A stretch of DNA of 64,000 nt from Bacteroidota bacterium (lineage in GTDB: Bacteria; Bacteroidota; Bacteroidia; NS11-12g; UBA9320): the NCBI GenBank assembly GCA_018700895.1, contig JABIUV010000056.1:53532-117531 (forward strand), in the 5' to 3' direction. Every line of letters begins with the position of its first letter. Position 1 is the first letter of the stretch. The position numbers and the translations under genes are program-made. A model generated the notes under the pieces. The model searched no databases, was not told the DNA's origin, and saw only the letters and a list, made by a program, of their open reading frames with translations. This document shows, one piece after another, positions 45,624 to 55,281 of the stretch.

Positions 45624-46505
45624 ATGAGTTGGTTTAAGAGAGTAAAAGAAGGAATACTTACCCAAACACAAGATAAAAAACCTACCCCAGACGGGCTTTG
45701 GTATAAATGTGTGGAGTGCAAAGAGCCTACCAGCACCAAGGAATTTGAACTAAACTTATGGGTGTGTCCCAAGTGTGATTATCATAGTCGTATTGGCTCA
45801 CGTGAGTACTTCGATTTATTGTTTGATAATGGCAAATTCAAGGAATTGGATGCAAACTTAAGCTCGGGAGATCCATTGAATTTCGTCGATACTAAGGCCT
45901 ACCCGCTGCGTATAGAACAATCTAAAAAGAAAAGTGGACTCACCGATGCTGTGCGTACCGCTACGGGTAAAATAAACAACCTACGTGTGAGTATGGCTGT
46001 AATGGATTTCGCATTCATAGGAGGCAGTATGGGTAGCGTAGTAGGAGAAAAAATAGCTCGTGCTATCGACGTAGCATTGGAAGAAAAAATCCCGATGATT
46101 ATCATTTCCAAAAGTGGAGGTGCTCGTATGATGGAAGCCGCTTTTTCGCTTATGCAAATGGCAAAAACAAGTGCCAAACTAGCATTACTCTCCGAGGCTA
46201 AGTTACCTTTTATTTCTATCCTCACCGATCCTACCACAGGTGGTATCACCGCATCATTTGCTATGCTGGGAGACATCAATATAGCTGAGCCTAAGGCACT
46301 TATAGGCTTTGCAGGACCAAGGGTTATCAAGGAAACTATCGGTAAAGATTTACCAGATGGATTTCAGCGGTCAGAATTTTTACAAGAAAAAGGATTCGTC
46401 GATTTTATCGTAGAACGTAAAGATATGAAGCAAAAGCTTTTTGAAGTACTCAATACGTTTGCCGTACACAAACGCAATGCAAAACTGCCTAATCAACCAT
46501 TATAA
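45624..46505 (+). CDS. accD: Acetyl-CoA carboxylase carboxyltransferase subunit beta
   Basis: 293 residues. N-terminal four-cysteine zinc ribbon: [12 protein letters not shown] then WVCPKCDYH. The carboxyltransferase core follows with [20 protein letters not shown] (oxyanion/CoA loop), [21 protein letters not shown] and [16 protein letters not shown]. With AccA it transfers carbon dioxide from biotin to acetyl-CoA, the first step of fatty acid synthesis. It heads a run with gcvH. Confidence 0.95.
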   Translation: MSWFKRVKEGILTQTQDKKPTPDGLWYKCVECKEPTSTKEFELNLWVCPKCDYHSRIGSREYFDLLFDNGKFKELDANLSSGDPLNFVDTKAYPLRIEQSKKKSGLTDAVRTATGKINNLRVSMAVMDFAFIGGSMGSVVGEKIARAIDVALEEKIPMIIISKSGGARMMEAAFSLMQMAKTSAKLALLSEAKLPFISILTDPTTGGITASFAMLGDINIAEPKALIGFAGPRVIKETIGKDLPDGFQRSEFLQEKGFVDFIVERKDMKQKLFEVLNTFAVHKRNAKLPNQPL

Positions 46506-46525
46506 TTTATACATATAGTAAGCAT

Positions 46526-46906
46526 ATGAACTTTCCAGAAAATTTAAAATATACCAAAGAACACGAGTGGGTATCTGTAGATGGCGATATCGCTACAGTA
46601 GGTGTTACTGATTTTGCTCAAGGAGAATTGGGTGACATTGTTTTTGTAGAAATAGAAACTGAAGGCGAATCCTTAGACCAAAATGAAGTGTTTGGTACTA
46701 TTGAGGCGGTAAAAACAGTGTCTGACTTATTTATGCCCGTAAGTGGTGAAATAGTAGAAGTAAATGCGGACCTAGAAGATGCTCCTGAGAGTGTAAACGA
46801 AGCTCCTTATGAAGCAGGATGGATGGTAAAAATAAAACTATCCAACCCAGAAGAGGTAGATGCACTTATGGATGCTACGGCATACAATGAACTAACTGGC
46901 CGCTAA
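46526..46906 (+). CDS. gcvH: Glycine cleavage system H protein
   Basis: 126 residues with the lipoyl-domain fold. The lipoylated lysine is in [19 protein letters not shown] (about residue 65). The N-terminus [13 protein letters not shown] is family-typical. It shuttles the aminomethyl group among P, T and L proteins. gcvH-vanZ-tonB is a recurring Bacteroidota order. Confidence 0.95.
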   Translation: MNFPENLKYTKEHEWVSVDGDIATVGVTDFAQGELGDIVFVEIETEGESLDQNEVFGTIEAVKTVSDLFMPVSGEIVEVNADLEDAPESVNEAPYEAGWMVKIKLSNPEEVDALMDATAYNELTGR

Positions 46907-46913
46907 TAGCACT

Positions 46914-47312
46914 GTGAAAGTAAATAGAGCAATACTTCCTGCAGTATTGTGGACCCTATTTATCGCATCATCGTGTTTATTACCTGCTTCGGCTTTCAAA
47001 AAATTCACGTTTGACTCGCTATCCCAACTAGATAAACTCATACACCTTATCTTATACGTTGTGTTTGTTATGCTTTGGGCATTAAGCTTAAAGCGTGTGC
47101 TAACCATCAAAGAAAAATTAGTCTTACTCCTTGTAAGTGTTGCATACGGTGTACTTATAGAAGTACTACAAAGTGCTATGGCACTCGGCAGAGCCTATGA
47201 CATAGATGATATAATTGCGAACACAGTAGGTTGCTTCTTGGGTATATTATTGATGTCGTTTATCGCTCGAAAAATGCCGTTGTTAAAAAATCGTTTACCT
47301 TTTCTCCGCTAA
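46914..47312 (+). CDS. VanZ-like membrane protein
   Basis: 132 residues, GTG start 8 bases behind gcvH. Four hydrophobic segments; FDSLSQLDKLIHLILYVVFVMLWAL and YGVLIEVLQSAMALGRAYDIDDIIANTVG carry the VanZ pattern (DK-x-xH and E-xxQ-xxx-RxxDxxDxxAN). The family is linked to wall or lipid chemistry without proven biochemistry. It is in operon with gcvH. Confidence 0.83.
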   Translation: MKVNRAILPAVLWTLFIASSCLLPASAFKKFTFDSLSQLDKLIHLILYVVFVMLWALSLKRVLTIKEKLVLLLVSVAYGVLIEVLQSAMALGRAYDIDDIIANTVGCFLGILLMSFIARKMPLLKNRLPFLR

Positions 47313-47360
47313 CTGTATTAAAGGATAAATATTTACATTAAATTTGAATCAATAATTATC

Positions 47361-48038
47361 ATGGAAGTAAAAAAGTATTCTAAGCCAGAAGTAAAGAACA
47401 AGCGTCTTGACTTCTTTTTGCTTGGTCTTTCTATGTCCCTAGGTGTTGTTCTTTTTGCATTTACTTACAGACAACCGCCTGTAAAAGTAGCTGAAGTAGA
47501 AAACATAATAATAGAAGAAGACCTTGTAGTGATGGAAAACACCGTACAAGAGAAAAAACCACCACCGCCACCACCACCGCCAGAAATTGAGGTAGTAGAG
47601 GACGATGAGGAGATAGAAGAAGATCAGCCTGAGATAGAAGATACTGAGATAGATCAGGATACTGAGATAGCTGAATACGAAGAAGAGGAAGAAGAACCTG
47701 AAGAAACTAATGAGGTTTTTGAAATCTTTGACGTATCGGAAAAAGCTGCCTTCCCAGGAGGTGATGAAGGTCTTCAACGTTTCATCGCTGAAAACATCAC
47801 TTATCCGCCCATGGCTCTCGAAAATGATATGCAAGGGACTGTGAACGTAATGTTCGTAGTAGACAAGCAAGGAAGAGTAAAGGATATAGCTATACTCGGA
47901 GGCAAGAAAGGATTTGGACTAGAGGATGAAGCTATGCGAGTAATCAAAATGACTTCAGGAAGATGGTCACCTGCCAAGCAACGTGATAAAGCTGTAAACA
48001 TGCGATTTAGAATACCGGTGAAATTCCAAATATTCTAA
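47361..48038 (+). CDS. tonB: Energy transducer TonB
   Basis: 225 residues: one N-terminal helix (FFLLGLSMSLGVVLFAFTY), a Pro-rich (PPPPPPPP) and Glu/Asp-rich periplasmic stretch (about 60-125), and the C-terminal TonB domain (about 135-225: AAFPGGDEGLQRFIAENITYPP, GTVNVMFVVDKQG). It carries proton-motive force to TonB-dependent receptors, here perhaps those at 1-6260. A bidirectional terminator follows. Confidence 0.9.
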   Translation: MEVKKYSKPEVKNKRLDFFLLGLSMSLGVVLFAFTYRQPPVKVAEVENIIIEEDLVVMENTVQEKKPPPPPPPPEIEVVEDDEEIEEDQPEIEDTEIDQDTEIAEYEEEEEEPEETNEVFEIFDVSEKAAFPGGDEGLQRFIAENITYPPMALENDMQGTVNVMFVVDKQGRVKDIAILGGKKGFGLEDEAMRVIKMTSGRWSPAKQRDKAVNMRFRIPVKFQIF

Positions 48039-48057
48039 ACGAGAACATATTCCATAG

Positions 48058-48092
48058 AAAAAGGACGTTGAGCAATCATCGTCCTTTTTTTT
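48058..48092. terminator. Bidirectional terminator between tonB and rmuC
   Basis: AAAAAGGACG and CGTCCTTTTT arms, 12-base loop, run of T on both sides. It serves tonB (+) and rmuC (-). Confidence 0.85.
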
Positions 48093-48114
48093 GTGCCTAT
48101 TGCACAAGGAAGGT

Positions 48115-49377
48115 TTAATCCAAAAGATTGTCTGGCAGTTGTTTCTGAGTTTTGGCACCTAAGGTTTTGAGTTGTTCCGTTCGTCTTACTAAATTACCTG
48201 TGCCTCTCGTGAGTTGACTCATTGCTTTTTCATAATCCTGCTGAGCCCCGTCTATTCGTTTACCTACAGTTTGCAGGGTATCTACAAAACCTGCAAATTT
48301 GTCATACAACGCACCGCCTTGTCTCGCTATTTCTAGGGCGTTTTTATTTTGTAAGTCTTGTTTCCAAATGAAGGAAACCGTTTTAAGCGTAGCCAGTAAT
48401 GTATGGTTGGACACCAACACAATATTCTTGCTCAACGCATACTCAAACAGCTCTGAATCCTCTGTCATAGCCAATCCCAATGCTGCATCAAGTGGCATAT
48501 ACATTAAGACATAATCCGGCGAATTAATTCCCAAAAGCTCACGATAGTTAGTCGCACTTAACTTGGTGATGTGTTCCTTCACGGCTTTCACATGCTTAGC
48601 TGCCCATACGCCAGCTTCAGATTCACTTGCTGCATTAAAGTACTGTTCAAAAGCCACAAGACTCACCTTACTGTCTACTACTATATTTTTATCATCAGGC
48701 AGGTATACGATAAAATCAGGTCTAAAATTTCTATTCTCATCATCTTTGAGATTCACCTGCTTACGGTAGTGCACCTCTTTCTCTAGCCCTGCTGCTTGTA
48801 GTATTCGCTCTAGGCGGTGTTCACCCCAGTCTCCTTGTAATTTCTTGTCTCCTTTTAGTGCGTTTGTCAAGTTTTTTGCCTCTTCCCCTATATGCTGATT
48901 GAGCTCCTTCAAGCTACGCAATTGCTCCTTTAGTGCTTCACTATCGCGAGCCGATGCGAGATGAGTTGCTTCCACCTTTTTCTCAAAACTAGCAATACGA
49001 TCTTTGAATGGATTGAGCATATCTTTCAGTTTTTCTTCGTGAGAAGTTTGCAGTAATTTACCGCTGGTTTGCACTACCTTATTGGCTATATTTTCAAAAG
49101 ATTGTGTGAGTTGCTCATTGAGTTTTGTTAATTCCGCTTTTTGCTCTTCAAGCCTAATGTGGGTATGATGTAAGTCAGCCTTAGCATCTAGGTAAGCGGC
49201 ATTAATTTGTTCTCGCTTAGCACGCTCTGTTTGCAATTCCTCCTCCTGCATTGTTAAGCTGGCATTCAGTTCATCCTGAACTCGCTTGTAATTAGGCAAT
49301 ACCAAAAAATAAACTGCACCAACAGCAAGAATAACTCCTACTACAAAAACAATAATAAATACAATGGTGTCTGGCAT
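48115..49377 (-). CDS. rmuC: DNA recombination protein RmuC
   Basis: 420 residues: N-terminal membrane helix (VFIIVFVVGVILAVGAVYFLV), a long coiled coil (about 35-185) and the RmuC nuclease-like domain with GDWGEHRLERILQAAGLEK, RPDFIVYLPDDKNIVVDSKVSL and YVLMYMPLDAALGLA. The core carries a PD-(D/E)xK-like fold (DFIVY...VVDSK). It limits inversions at short repeats. ATG at 49377 is unambiguous. Confidence 0.92.
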   Translation of the reverse strand: MPDTIVFIIVFVVGVILAVGAVYFLVLPNYKRVQDELNASLTMQEEELQTERAKREQINAAYLDAKADLHHTHIRLEEQKAELTKLNEQLTQSFENIANKVVQTSGKLLQTSHEEKLKDMLNPFKDRIASFEKKVEATHLASARDSEALKEQLRSLKELNQHIGEEAKNLTNALKGDKKLQGDWGEHRLERILQAAGLEKEVHYRKQVNLKDDENRNFRPDFIVYLPDDKNIVVDSKVSLVAFEQYFNAASESEAGVWAAKHVKAVKEHITKLSATNYRELLGINSPDYVLMYMPLDAALGLAMTEDSELFEYALSKNIVLVSNHTLLATLKTVSFIWKQDLQNKNALEIARQGGALYDKFAGFVDTLQTVGKRIDGAQQDYEKAMSQLTRGTGNLVRRTEQLKTLGAKTQKQLPDNLLD

Positions 49378-49479
49378 ATACGAAACAAATTTAGTGGATG
49401 GATAAAAATACTATCTAATAATGTAAACCCTAATATACGTACTTAGGACCACAATAAGAAAGACTCAGTAAAGTAGTTC

Positions 49480-50088
49480 CTATTTAATGCGAACGTTTAG
49501 AACCTTTTTTTTCTCAATGAAGCCTTCCAAAACATCTCCCGGAGCTACAGGACCTACCCCTGCTGGCGTTCCCGTGAATATCAAATCTCCTATTTTGAGA
49601 GTGAAATACTGCGAGCAATGCTCAATCATCTGAGGGATATCATATATCATCAACTTGGTACTTGCATTTTGCACAACCTCACCGTTTTTGTGTAATTCAA
49701 AGTGGAGGTCCCTCAAGTCATAATCCTCCACAGGTAAAAAATCGCCTAACACCGCACTCTGGTCAAAGCCTTTTGCTTTTTCCCACGGCAAACCCTGCTT
49801 TTTGAGTTTACTCTGTACATCGCGAGCTGTAAAATCTATACCCAATGTAAACTCTGCAAAATACTTATGAGCAAATTTTGGCTCAATGTTTTTCCCTAAT
49901 CGGTTGATACGCACGACCACCTCAGCCTCATAATGTACATCGTTTGTCCAGTCAGGAATGTAAAACGCATCGCGTTGGCGAAAAACAGCCGAATCTGGTT
50001 TCATAAAGATGACCGGCTCCGATGTCATCTCATTGCCCAATTCTTTAATGTGATCCACATAATTTCTACCGATACAGATGATTTTCAT
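49480..50088 (-). CDS. Fumarylacetoacetate hydrolase family protein
   Basis: 202 residues with the C-terminal FAH domain only. Motifs: IGRNYVDHIKELGNEM, VIFMKPDSAV, DVHYEAEVVVRINRLGKN (metal-binding acids), TLGIDFTARDVQ and IFTGTPAGVGPVAPGD. Typical members are 2-hydroxyhepta-2,4-diene isomerases or oxaloacetate tautomerases and decarboxylases; this short form fits YcgM/FAHD1. Substrate undecided. Divergent from aat, 32 bases apart. Confidence 0.88.
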   Translation of the reverse strand: MKIICIGRNYVDHIKELGNEMTSEPVIFMKPDSAVFRQRDAFYIPDWTNDVHYEAEVVVRINRLGKNIEPKFAHKYFAEFTLGIDFTARDVQSKLKKQGLPWEKAKGFDQSAVLGDFLPVEDYDLRDLHFELHKNGEVVQNASTKLMIYDIPQMIEHCSQYFTLKIGDLIFTGTPAGVGPVAPGDVLEGFIEKKKVLNVRIK

Positions 50089-50120
50089 TGAGATTAAATT
50101 TCTTTTGCAAAGTTAAAAAA

Positions 50121-50681
50121 ATGATAGAACCCACCGAACTTCTCTACGCCTACTCACAGGGCTACTTCCCTATGGCTGTGCCCGAGGACAATAACGAGAT
50201 TTTTTGGTTCAAGCCAGATATGCGTGGTGTTATTCCATTGGAGGAGTTTCATGTGTCCAAAAACTTGAGGCGGTTGTTCAATAGGCATTATTTTGAATTA
50301 CGTATCAATGGCGATTTTGAGGGTACGATGCGTGCTTGTGCCGAGCGAGAAGATACGTGGATAAGTGAAGACATTATCCAATCCTACTGCAAGCTTCACG
50401 AACTAGGCTATGCCTACAGCTTTGAGACGTGGAGAGAAGGCAAATTGGTAGGCGGCTTATATGGCGTTATCATAGGCAAGGCATATTTCGGAGAGAGCAT
50501 GTTTCACCGTGAGACCGATGCCAGTAAGATTGCTCTCATATTTCTCGGGCAATTTCTGAAAGAAAATAATTTCAGACTTCTAGACACACAGTACATCAAT
50601 GATCACCTCTTACAATTCGGAGCCAAGGAGATACCCAATGACGAGTACGAAGAACTGCTTGCCGAAGCGTTGGAGAGTTAG
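50121..50681 (+). CDS. aat: Leucyl/phenylalanyl-tRNA-protein transferase
   Basis: About 186 residues from ATG at 50121, 13 bases after a TTCTTTTG element. Motifs: LLYAYSQGYFPMA, WFKPDMRGVIPLEEFHVSKNL and WREGKLVGGLYGVIIGKAYFGESMF with LLDTQYIN, all diagnostic of Aat. It adds Leu or Phe to N-terminal Arg/Lys proteins in the N-end rule. Its stop lies 8 bases from the convergent menF-like stop. Confidence 0.93.
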   Translation: MIEPTELLYAYSQGYFPMAVPEDNNEIFWFKPDMRGVIPLEEFHVSKNLRRLFNRHYFELRINGDFEGTMRACAEREDTWISEDIIQSYCKLHELGYAYSFETWREGKLVGGLYGVIIGKAYFGESMFHRETDASKIALIFLGQFLKENNFRLLDTQYINDHLLQFGAKEIPNDEYEELLAEALES

Positions 50682-50688
50682 CAGATGA

Positions 50689-51660
50689 TTACAACAACTC
50701 CTTTATCGTAGCAATTTTCTTTTCGGTTTCTTCCCACTCGCTGGCGGGTAAGGAGTCTTTGGTGATGCCTGCCCCGGCAAAAAGCTCTACCTTCCCTTCA
50801 TAAAAACGCATACAGCGGAGATTAACAAAAAATGTCGCACTATTCTTACGCATTACTCCCGTAACTCCAGAGTAAAAACTTCTGTTCATCGTCTCAAATT
50901 CTTGAATGAATGCAAAACTCTTATCCCTCGGCAATCCGCATACCGCACTAGTTGGCTGTAGGTGCTTCAGAAGCTCTAGAGCCTTATCTTCTGTGCAGGT
51001 GACAGTGTAGGTAGTTTTTAGGTGTTTTATGGTATTGAACAGAGCCTCTGTTGTTTCCGATTTAGTATACCCCGCAATGCCCACGGCTGTAAGTTTATCT
51101 TCTATAAAATCACAGACCATCGCTTGCTCTTCTTCCTCCTTGTCAGTAAATGACTCATCGAGAGACTTAGTACCAGCCAAGGCTACCGTATATAGTACAC
51201 CTTCCTCATAGTGCATAAGCAACTCGGGCGATGCTCCTACCCATTGCTCTGGACCTATATTCACATAATAGCCATAACTCTCGGGATACTTTTTCACGGC
51301 ATTCTGAAACGCCTGCTGCGAACTGTAATTGCCTTCAAGTATCTCATTACGAGCGAGTACCACTTTATCTATCCCCCCTCTACTCATCGCATCACAAGCC
51401 ATATATACACTGGTTTCGTACTCAATTTGCGATAGCGAATCATTAGGCGATAAGTCAAATTCCTGCACCTGTTTTTCCACCACATTTTTACCAAAGAAAA
51501 ATGCTTGCTTACTGCGATCAAATGGATAAAACATAAGGCCTTCTCGCTTCATCCAATAGGCATCTATATCTTCAAATGCCTCCATACAGTCAGCATCATA
51601 CTTCTCTATTTTTTTTTCGCCAGGCAGATATACCAGAGCTCCTAAGTTTTCTAAATCCAT
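50689..51660 (-). CDS. Chorismate-binding enzyme, isochorismate synthase-like
   Basis: 323 residues, the short Bacteroidota form without a long N-domain. Motifs: DKVVLARNEIL, QWVGASPELLM, GTKS (catalytic loop), QPTSAVCGLPRDKSFAFIQ and VNLRCMRFYEGKVELFAGAGI (Mg-binding region). It makes isochorismate from chorismate for menaquinone. It is translationally coupled (TAATG) to the upstream thioesterase, which suits the DHNA-CoA step of the pathway. Confidence 0.85.
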   Translation of the reverse strand: MDLENLGALVYLPGEKKIEKYDADCMEAFEDIDAYWMKREGLMFYPFDRSKQAFFFGKNVVEKQVQEFDLSPNDSLSQIEYETSVYMACDAMSRGGIDKVVLARNEILEGNYSSQQAFQNAVKKYPESYGYYVNIGPEQWVGASPELLMHYEEGVLYTVALAGTKSLDESFTDKEEEEQAMVCDFIEDKLTAVGIAGYTKSETTEALFNTIKHLKTTYTVTCTEDKALELLKHLQPTSAVCGLPRDKSFAFIQEFETMNRSFYSGVTGVMRKNSATFFVNLRCMRFYEGKVELFAGAGITKDSLPASEWEETEKKIATIKELL

Positions 51661-52082
51661 TATGTTCTATCTACTACGGCTAAGGTCATACGGCACACAT
51701 TGAGCAATGCGTCTTCCTCATTCTTAGTCTCTACCTCCCACACTTGTGTGCTTCTGCCTAAGTGTATAGGACGTGCCGTGGCATATACGTAACCATCTCG
51801 TGCACTTTTGAGGTGATTGGTATTAAGCGACAGACCCAAGCAAGCCTTTCCTTGACTATTTACGACTAAATTCCCAGCAAGGCTCGCTACATTCTCGGCC
51901 AATGCAGCTACTGCGCCTCCGTGTAGCATACCGAGTGGCTGGTGCACATTACTATTCACAGGCATACGCATAGTGATATAATCTTCGCCTACGGAAGTTA
52001 CTTCCATGGCTAAATATTGTGCCAATGTATTCCGCCCAATTTCGTTTAATTGAGATATGTTTATAGCTTTGTAGGGTATCAA
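51660..52082 (-). CDS. Hotdog-fold thioesterase (PaaI/DHNA-CoA type)
   Basis: 140 residues. Single hotdog domain with HQPLGMLHGGAVAALAENVASLAG (catalytic helix with His and Gly) and SLNTNHLKSARDGYVYATARPIHLGRSTQVWEVE. In menaquinone operons this type hydrolyses 1,4-dihydroxy-2-naphthoyl-CoA; the adjoining isochorismate synthase supports that. The start is TTG at 52082, which overlaps a TAATTTTG element. No better start is visible. Confidence 0.85.
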   Translation of the reverse strand: MIPYKAINISQLNEIGRNTLAQYLAMEVTSVGEDYITMRMPVNSNVHQPLGMLHGGAVAALAENVASLAGNLVVNSQGKACLGLSLNTNHLKSARDGYVYATARPIHLGRSTQVWEVETKNEEDALLNVCRMTLAVVDRT

Positions 52083-52112
52083 AATTAGTGTCGTTTAATT
52101 TCTAAAAATAAG

Positions 52113-52733
52113 GTGAGTACAAAGAAAACTATTTATATCATAAGGCACGGCGAAACCGACTACAATAAGCAAGGAATAATACAAGGTAGCGGCATAGATA
52201 GCGACCTGAATGACACTGGCCGCAAGCAAGCAAATCAGTTTTACAAGGCGTATCATCATATAACGTTTGACCAGATATATACTAGCGAGCTCAAACGCAC
52301 ACAGCAGAGTGTTGCTGGATTTGTAGCCTATGGACACCGGATAGAAATACTTCCTGAGCTCAATGAAATCAATTGGGGAATTTTTGAAGGATTAAAAGGA
52401 ACACCAGATAGCCACAAGATATATCAGGCCATGACTGACGATTGGAAAGCAGGCTTACTGGATCGCAGTGTGGAAGGTGGTGAGACGCCAAATGAACTGC
52501 AACGCCGACAAAAACGGGGATTAGAAAAAATAATGACTCGCACTAATGAAAACACTGTACTCATCAGTATGCACGGACGAGCGATGCGTAGCTTTCTATG
52601 CTTACTTACGGATACACCACTTCATCGTATGGATGAATTCAAACATCATAATCTACGTTTGTATGTATTGGAGTATGCCAATGATACCTTTACCATAAAA
52701 GAACGAAACTGCGGCAAACACCTCTGGATATAA
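52113..52733 (+). CDS. Histidine phosphatase family protein
   Basis: 206 residues. IYIIRHGETDYN (phospho-His in RHG), IQGSGIDSDLNDTGRKQA and SELKRTQQS give the active site; MHGRAMRSFL holds the second His. Phosphoglycerate mutase-like fold of the cofactor-dependent type, with functions from mutase to alpha-ribazole phosphatase; not separable here. GTG start at 52113 puts the RHG motif about ten residues in, as is usual. Confidence 0.86.
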   Translation: MSTKKTIYIIRHGETDYNKQGIIQGSGIDSDLNDTGRKQANQFYKAYHHITFDQIYTSELKRTQQSVAGFVAYGHRIEILPELNEINWGIFEGLKGTPDSHKIYQAMTDDWKAGLLDRSVEGGETPNELQRRQKRGLEKIMTRTNENTVLISMHGRAMRSFLCLLTDTPLHRMDEFKHHNLRLYVLEYANDTFTIKERNCGKHLWI

Positions 52734-52741
52734 GTTGCTGC

Positions 52742-53122
52742 CTAAGCTACACCCTGTAAACTAGCCATAGACAAATCGGCTACAGGTCGCATAGTCTTGT
52801 GTACAAAAACAGCATCCGTGTTTGCATCAAAAGCAGCCTGCATGGCATCTTCTCTGTCTTGACGTGAGTTAAACCAAGCACTCGTAGCGATAAGGTCATC
52901 CCAACACGTGCGTATCTCAAATCCATATTGCCCTGCTATATTTTTCCTGCGGGAGAAGTTTGTCTGAAAACGCATGTGCACTCGTAATATATCTACGAAT
53001 TTTTCGCACTCGCGATACGTCTCAAAGGACTTACTAACCAAAAGTAAAAGGTCATTTTGATCGTGCATTTTTACGTGAAATTTAGCGTTGTTTTCTTGGA
53101 TGTAAAAAATTGGTCTTTTCAT
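52742..53122 (-). CDS. DUF1508/YegP-like protein
   Basis: 126 residues holding DUF1508-like segments: FYIQENNAKFHVKMHDQNDLLLLVSKSFETYRECEK and then a divergent half with FEIRTCWDDLIATSAWFNSRQDREDAM. DUF1508 (YegP) proteins are small soluble proteins of unknown role. The stop is convergent with the phosphatase gene, 8 bases apart. The upstream gap contains the short palindrome GTAGC-TTTT-GCTAC (53151-53164). Confidence 0.75.
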   Translation of the reverse strand: MKRPIFYIQENNAKFHVKMHDQNDLLLLVSKSFETYRECEKFVDILRVHMRFQTNFSRRKNIAGQYGFEIRTCWDDLIATSAWFNSRQDREDAMQAAFDANTDAVFVHKTMRPVADLSMASLQGVA

Positions 53123-53365
53123 TTCTATACATTAATACATTAAACAATAGCGTAGCTTTTGCTACATTAAAAAGATACTATAATTATCATTACTTTGGTA
53201 ATATTATTATCTATCGGCTGTATATTAAAGTTATACAATGTATCCATACTTCCAAAAAAATGTCCTGTTATTTGAAACGATTACCTGAGCAGTGTTCACA
53301 TCTTAATAAATTCACTCATTCACTAGATTACTTTCGCACGTTAACACGATACAACATCTATCACC

Positions 53366-55228
53366 TTGAGACGGTACACATTCATCTACTTTATACTTTT
53401 GACAGGACTGGTTTCTCTATTCGCCACATGCAAACCATCCACCAACACTACTGATACGGAGGAAGAAGATATGCTCCAAGATTCACTAGCGATAGTTATA
53501 GATAATGAAGAATTAGAAGAAGATGACGATTGGCAAAAGACCAAAGCCCCAATTTCCGACTACACAAAAATGGCAAACGGTCCTACTTATGTGTTTCAAC
53601 GTAATAAAAACTCCTACAGCCAATCCTATTTTCGCAATCCCTTTGACCGACCAATATACGTGTCAGGTACTTTTTGTGAATTGAGAGGAAATCATTTTCA
53701 CGGGGGATTAGATATACGCACTGGAGGTGTACAAGGGTGGAAAGTACTTGCCGCTGCCGATGGATACGTGGAGCGTATAAAGATAAGTACGGGCGGATAC
53801 GGCAAGGCCATCTACATCCGTCACCCTAATGGTTTCACTACGGTATACGGGCACCTCCAAAAATTCACAGGAGAACTTGCCAATTATGTAAAAGAAGCCC
53901 AATACAAACAACGTAAGTTTGAGATAGAATTGTTTCCTAAACGCGGAGAACTAAAACTTACCAAAGGACAAGCATTTGCCCTAAGCGGAAATACCGGCGG
54001 AAGTGGCGGACCACACCTTCACTTTGAAATACGCAACCCAAGTGGACAAAGCACCAACCCTTTATTACACGGACTTAATGTTACCGACAAACTAAACCCC
54101 GAAATCAAACGGATAAGCATTTACCACAAAGACAAAGAATCCCTTTATGCCGAAGGAACTTATCCGTATACCACTTTTAGCAAGTGGAGCGATTATGCTA
54201 AAAACATAAAAACACTGAATGTAAAACCTGGCAAGTACGGCTTCGGGCTACTTACTGACGACTATTTCACAGATAAAAAAAATGTACTCGGCATTAATTA
54301 TTGTTGGCTTACGGCCAATGGTCAATTGCTATACGAATACCAAATCGAAAAATTCAACTTTAACCAAGGCAGATATATTAATACCCATACCGATCCATAC
54401 CTCAAATGGAAGGATAAGAAAACCTACTTTAGACTGTTCAAAGAACGATTTAACCCATTACCGTATTACAAACAACGCAATAATGGAGAGATAAACGTAG
54501 CTCACGGAGATACGGTATTAATGAAACTTCACATACAAGATTACGTGGGCAATGAGGACAGTGTTCAATGGACTGTGGTAGGCGATACATCAGGCAAACA
54601 ACTGCAAGTTCCGCAAAAGACAATATTCAAAGAAAAACATCGTATCAGCGGAGGCCAATCCTTCAAATTTTACGAATGGGATGTTCATGTTCCCAAAAAA
54701 GCCATCTATCACCCACTGGATTTAAAACTTAAAACCTCAGCCACAAAGCCTAACATGCTAAGCAAAACACTGCAAATGCATTACGGCTATACTCCGTTGC
54801 ACTCATACATCAGTGTAAGATATACCGTACCAGCCAAATGGCTCAGTTACGGAGACAAATTATGTGCAGTAAGTTTTGATGGAGCTAAAACGTACTACGA
54901 AGGCGGTACGCTGAAGGGCAACATTCTTAGTTTCAAAACTCGTTCATTAGGTCAGTACGCCATTGGCTATGACAATGAGCAGCCCAAGTTGACCCTGAAA
55001 AACTTAGGTCGGAAATTTAAATTTAACGCAAGAGATAACCTAAGTGGAATAAAAACCATCATTTGCTCGGTAGACGACAAATGGATATTGGCCGAGTATG
55101 AGCCTAAAACGAACACCATATTTGGTGAAATTCCAGCTTGGATAAAAAATGGATCTCTTGAATTTAAGCTAGTTGTTATTGACCATAAAAACAACCGTAG
55201 CGAATTTAAGCAGCAGGTTAATTTGTAA
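53366..55228 (+). CDS. M23-family peptidase lipoprotein
   Basis: 620 residues, TTG start at 53366. A lipoprotein signal (FIYFILLTGLVSLFATC, lipobox FATC) is followed by an acidic linker and an M23/LytM domain (about 80-240): GNHFHGGLDIRTGG (zinc His and Asp) and GGPHLHFEIRNPSG (zinc His). The C-terminal 380 residues are beta-rich without a known motif. It may cut peptidoglycan cross-links or control amidases; the metal ligands are intact. A weak -7 element (TTACTTTCGC) lies about 25-35 bases upstream. Confidence 0.87.
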   Translation: MRRYTFIYFILLTGLVSLFATCKPSTNTTDTEEEDMLQDSLAIVIDNEELEEDDDWQKTKAPISDYTKMANGPTYVFQRNKNSYSQSYFRNPFDRPIYVSGTFCELRGNHFHGGLDIRTGGVQGWKVLAAADGYVERIKISTGGYGKAIYIRHPNGFTTVYGHLQKFTGELANYVKEAQYKQRKFEIELFPKRGELKLTKGQAFALSGNTGGSGGPHLHFEIRNPSGQSTNPLLHGLNVTDKLNPEIKRISIYHKDKESLYAEGTYPYTTFSKWSDYAKNIKTLNVKPGKYGFGLLTDDYFTDKKNVLGINYCWLTANGQLLYEYQIEKFNFNQGRYINTHTDPYLKWKDKKTYFRLFKERFNPLPYYKQRNNGEINVAHGDTVLMKLHIQDYVGNEDSVQWTVVGDTSGKQLQVPQKTIFKEKHRISGGQSFKFYEWDVHVPKKAIYHPLDLKLKTSATKPNMLSKTLQMHYGYTPLHSYISVRYTVPAKWLSYGDKLCAVSFDGAKTYYEGGTLKGNILSFKTRSLGQYAIGYDNEQPKLTLKNLGRKFKFNARDNLSGIKTIICSVDDKWILAEYEPKTNTIFGEIPAWIKNGSLEFKLVVIDHKNNRSEFKQQVNL

Positions 55229-55281
55229 TTTAATCTTACAATCACCTACATTCACCGCTATCAAAAAATTATTAATTCAAT

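Noticed and set aside
45899..46330. Minus-strand frame of 143 codons inside accD
   Set aside because: Shadow of the accD coding sequence, which is complete and of normal length.
47439..47870. Minus-strand frame of 143 codons across tonB
   Set aside because: Mirror of the Glu/Pro-rich tonB linker, giving only Tyr/Phe/Trp runs; tonB on the plus strand is certain.
53110..53454. Plus-strand frame of 114 codons before the M23 gene
   Set aside because: Lies in the AT-rich promoter region and overlaps the real start in another frame.
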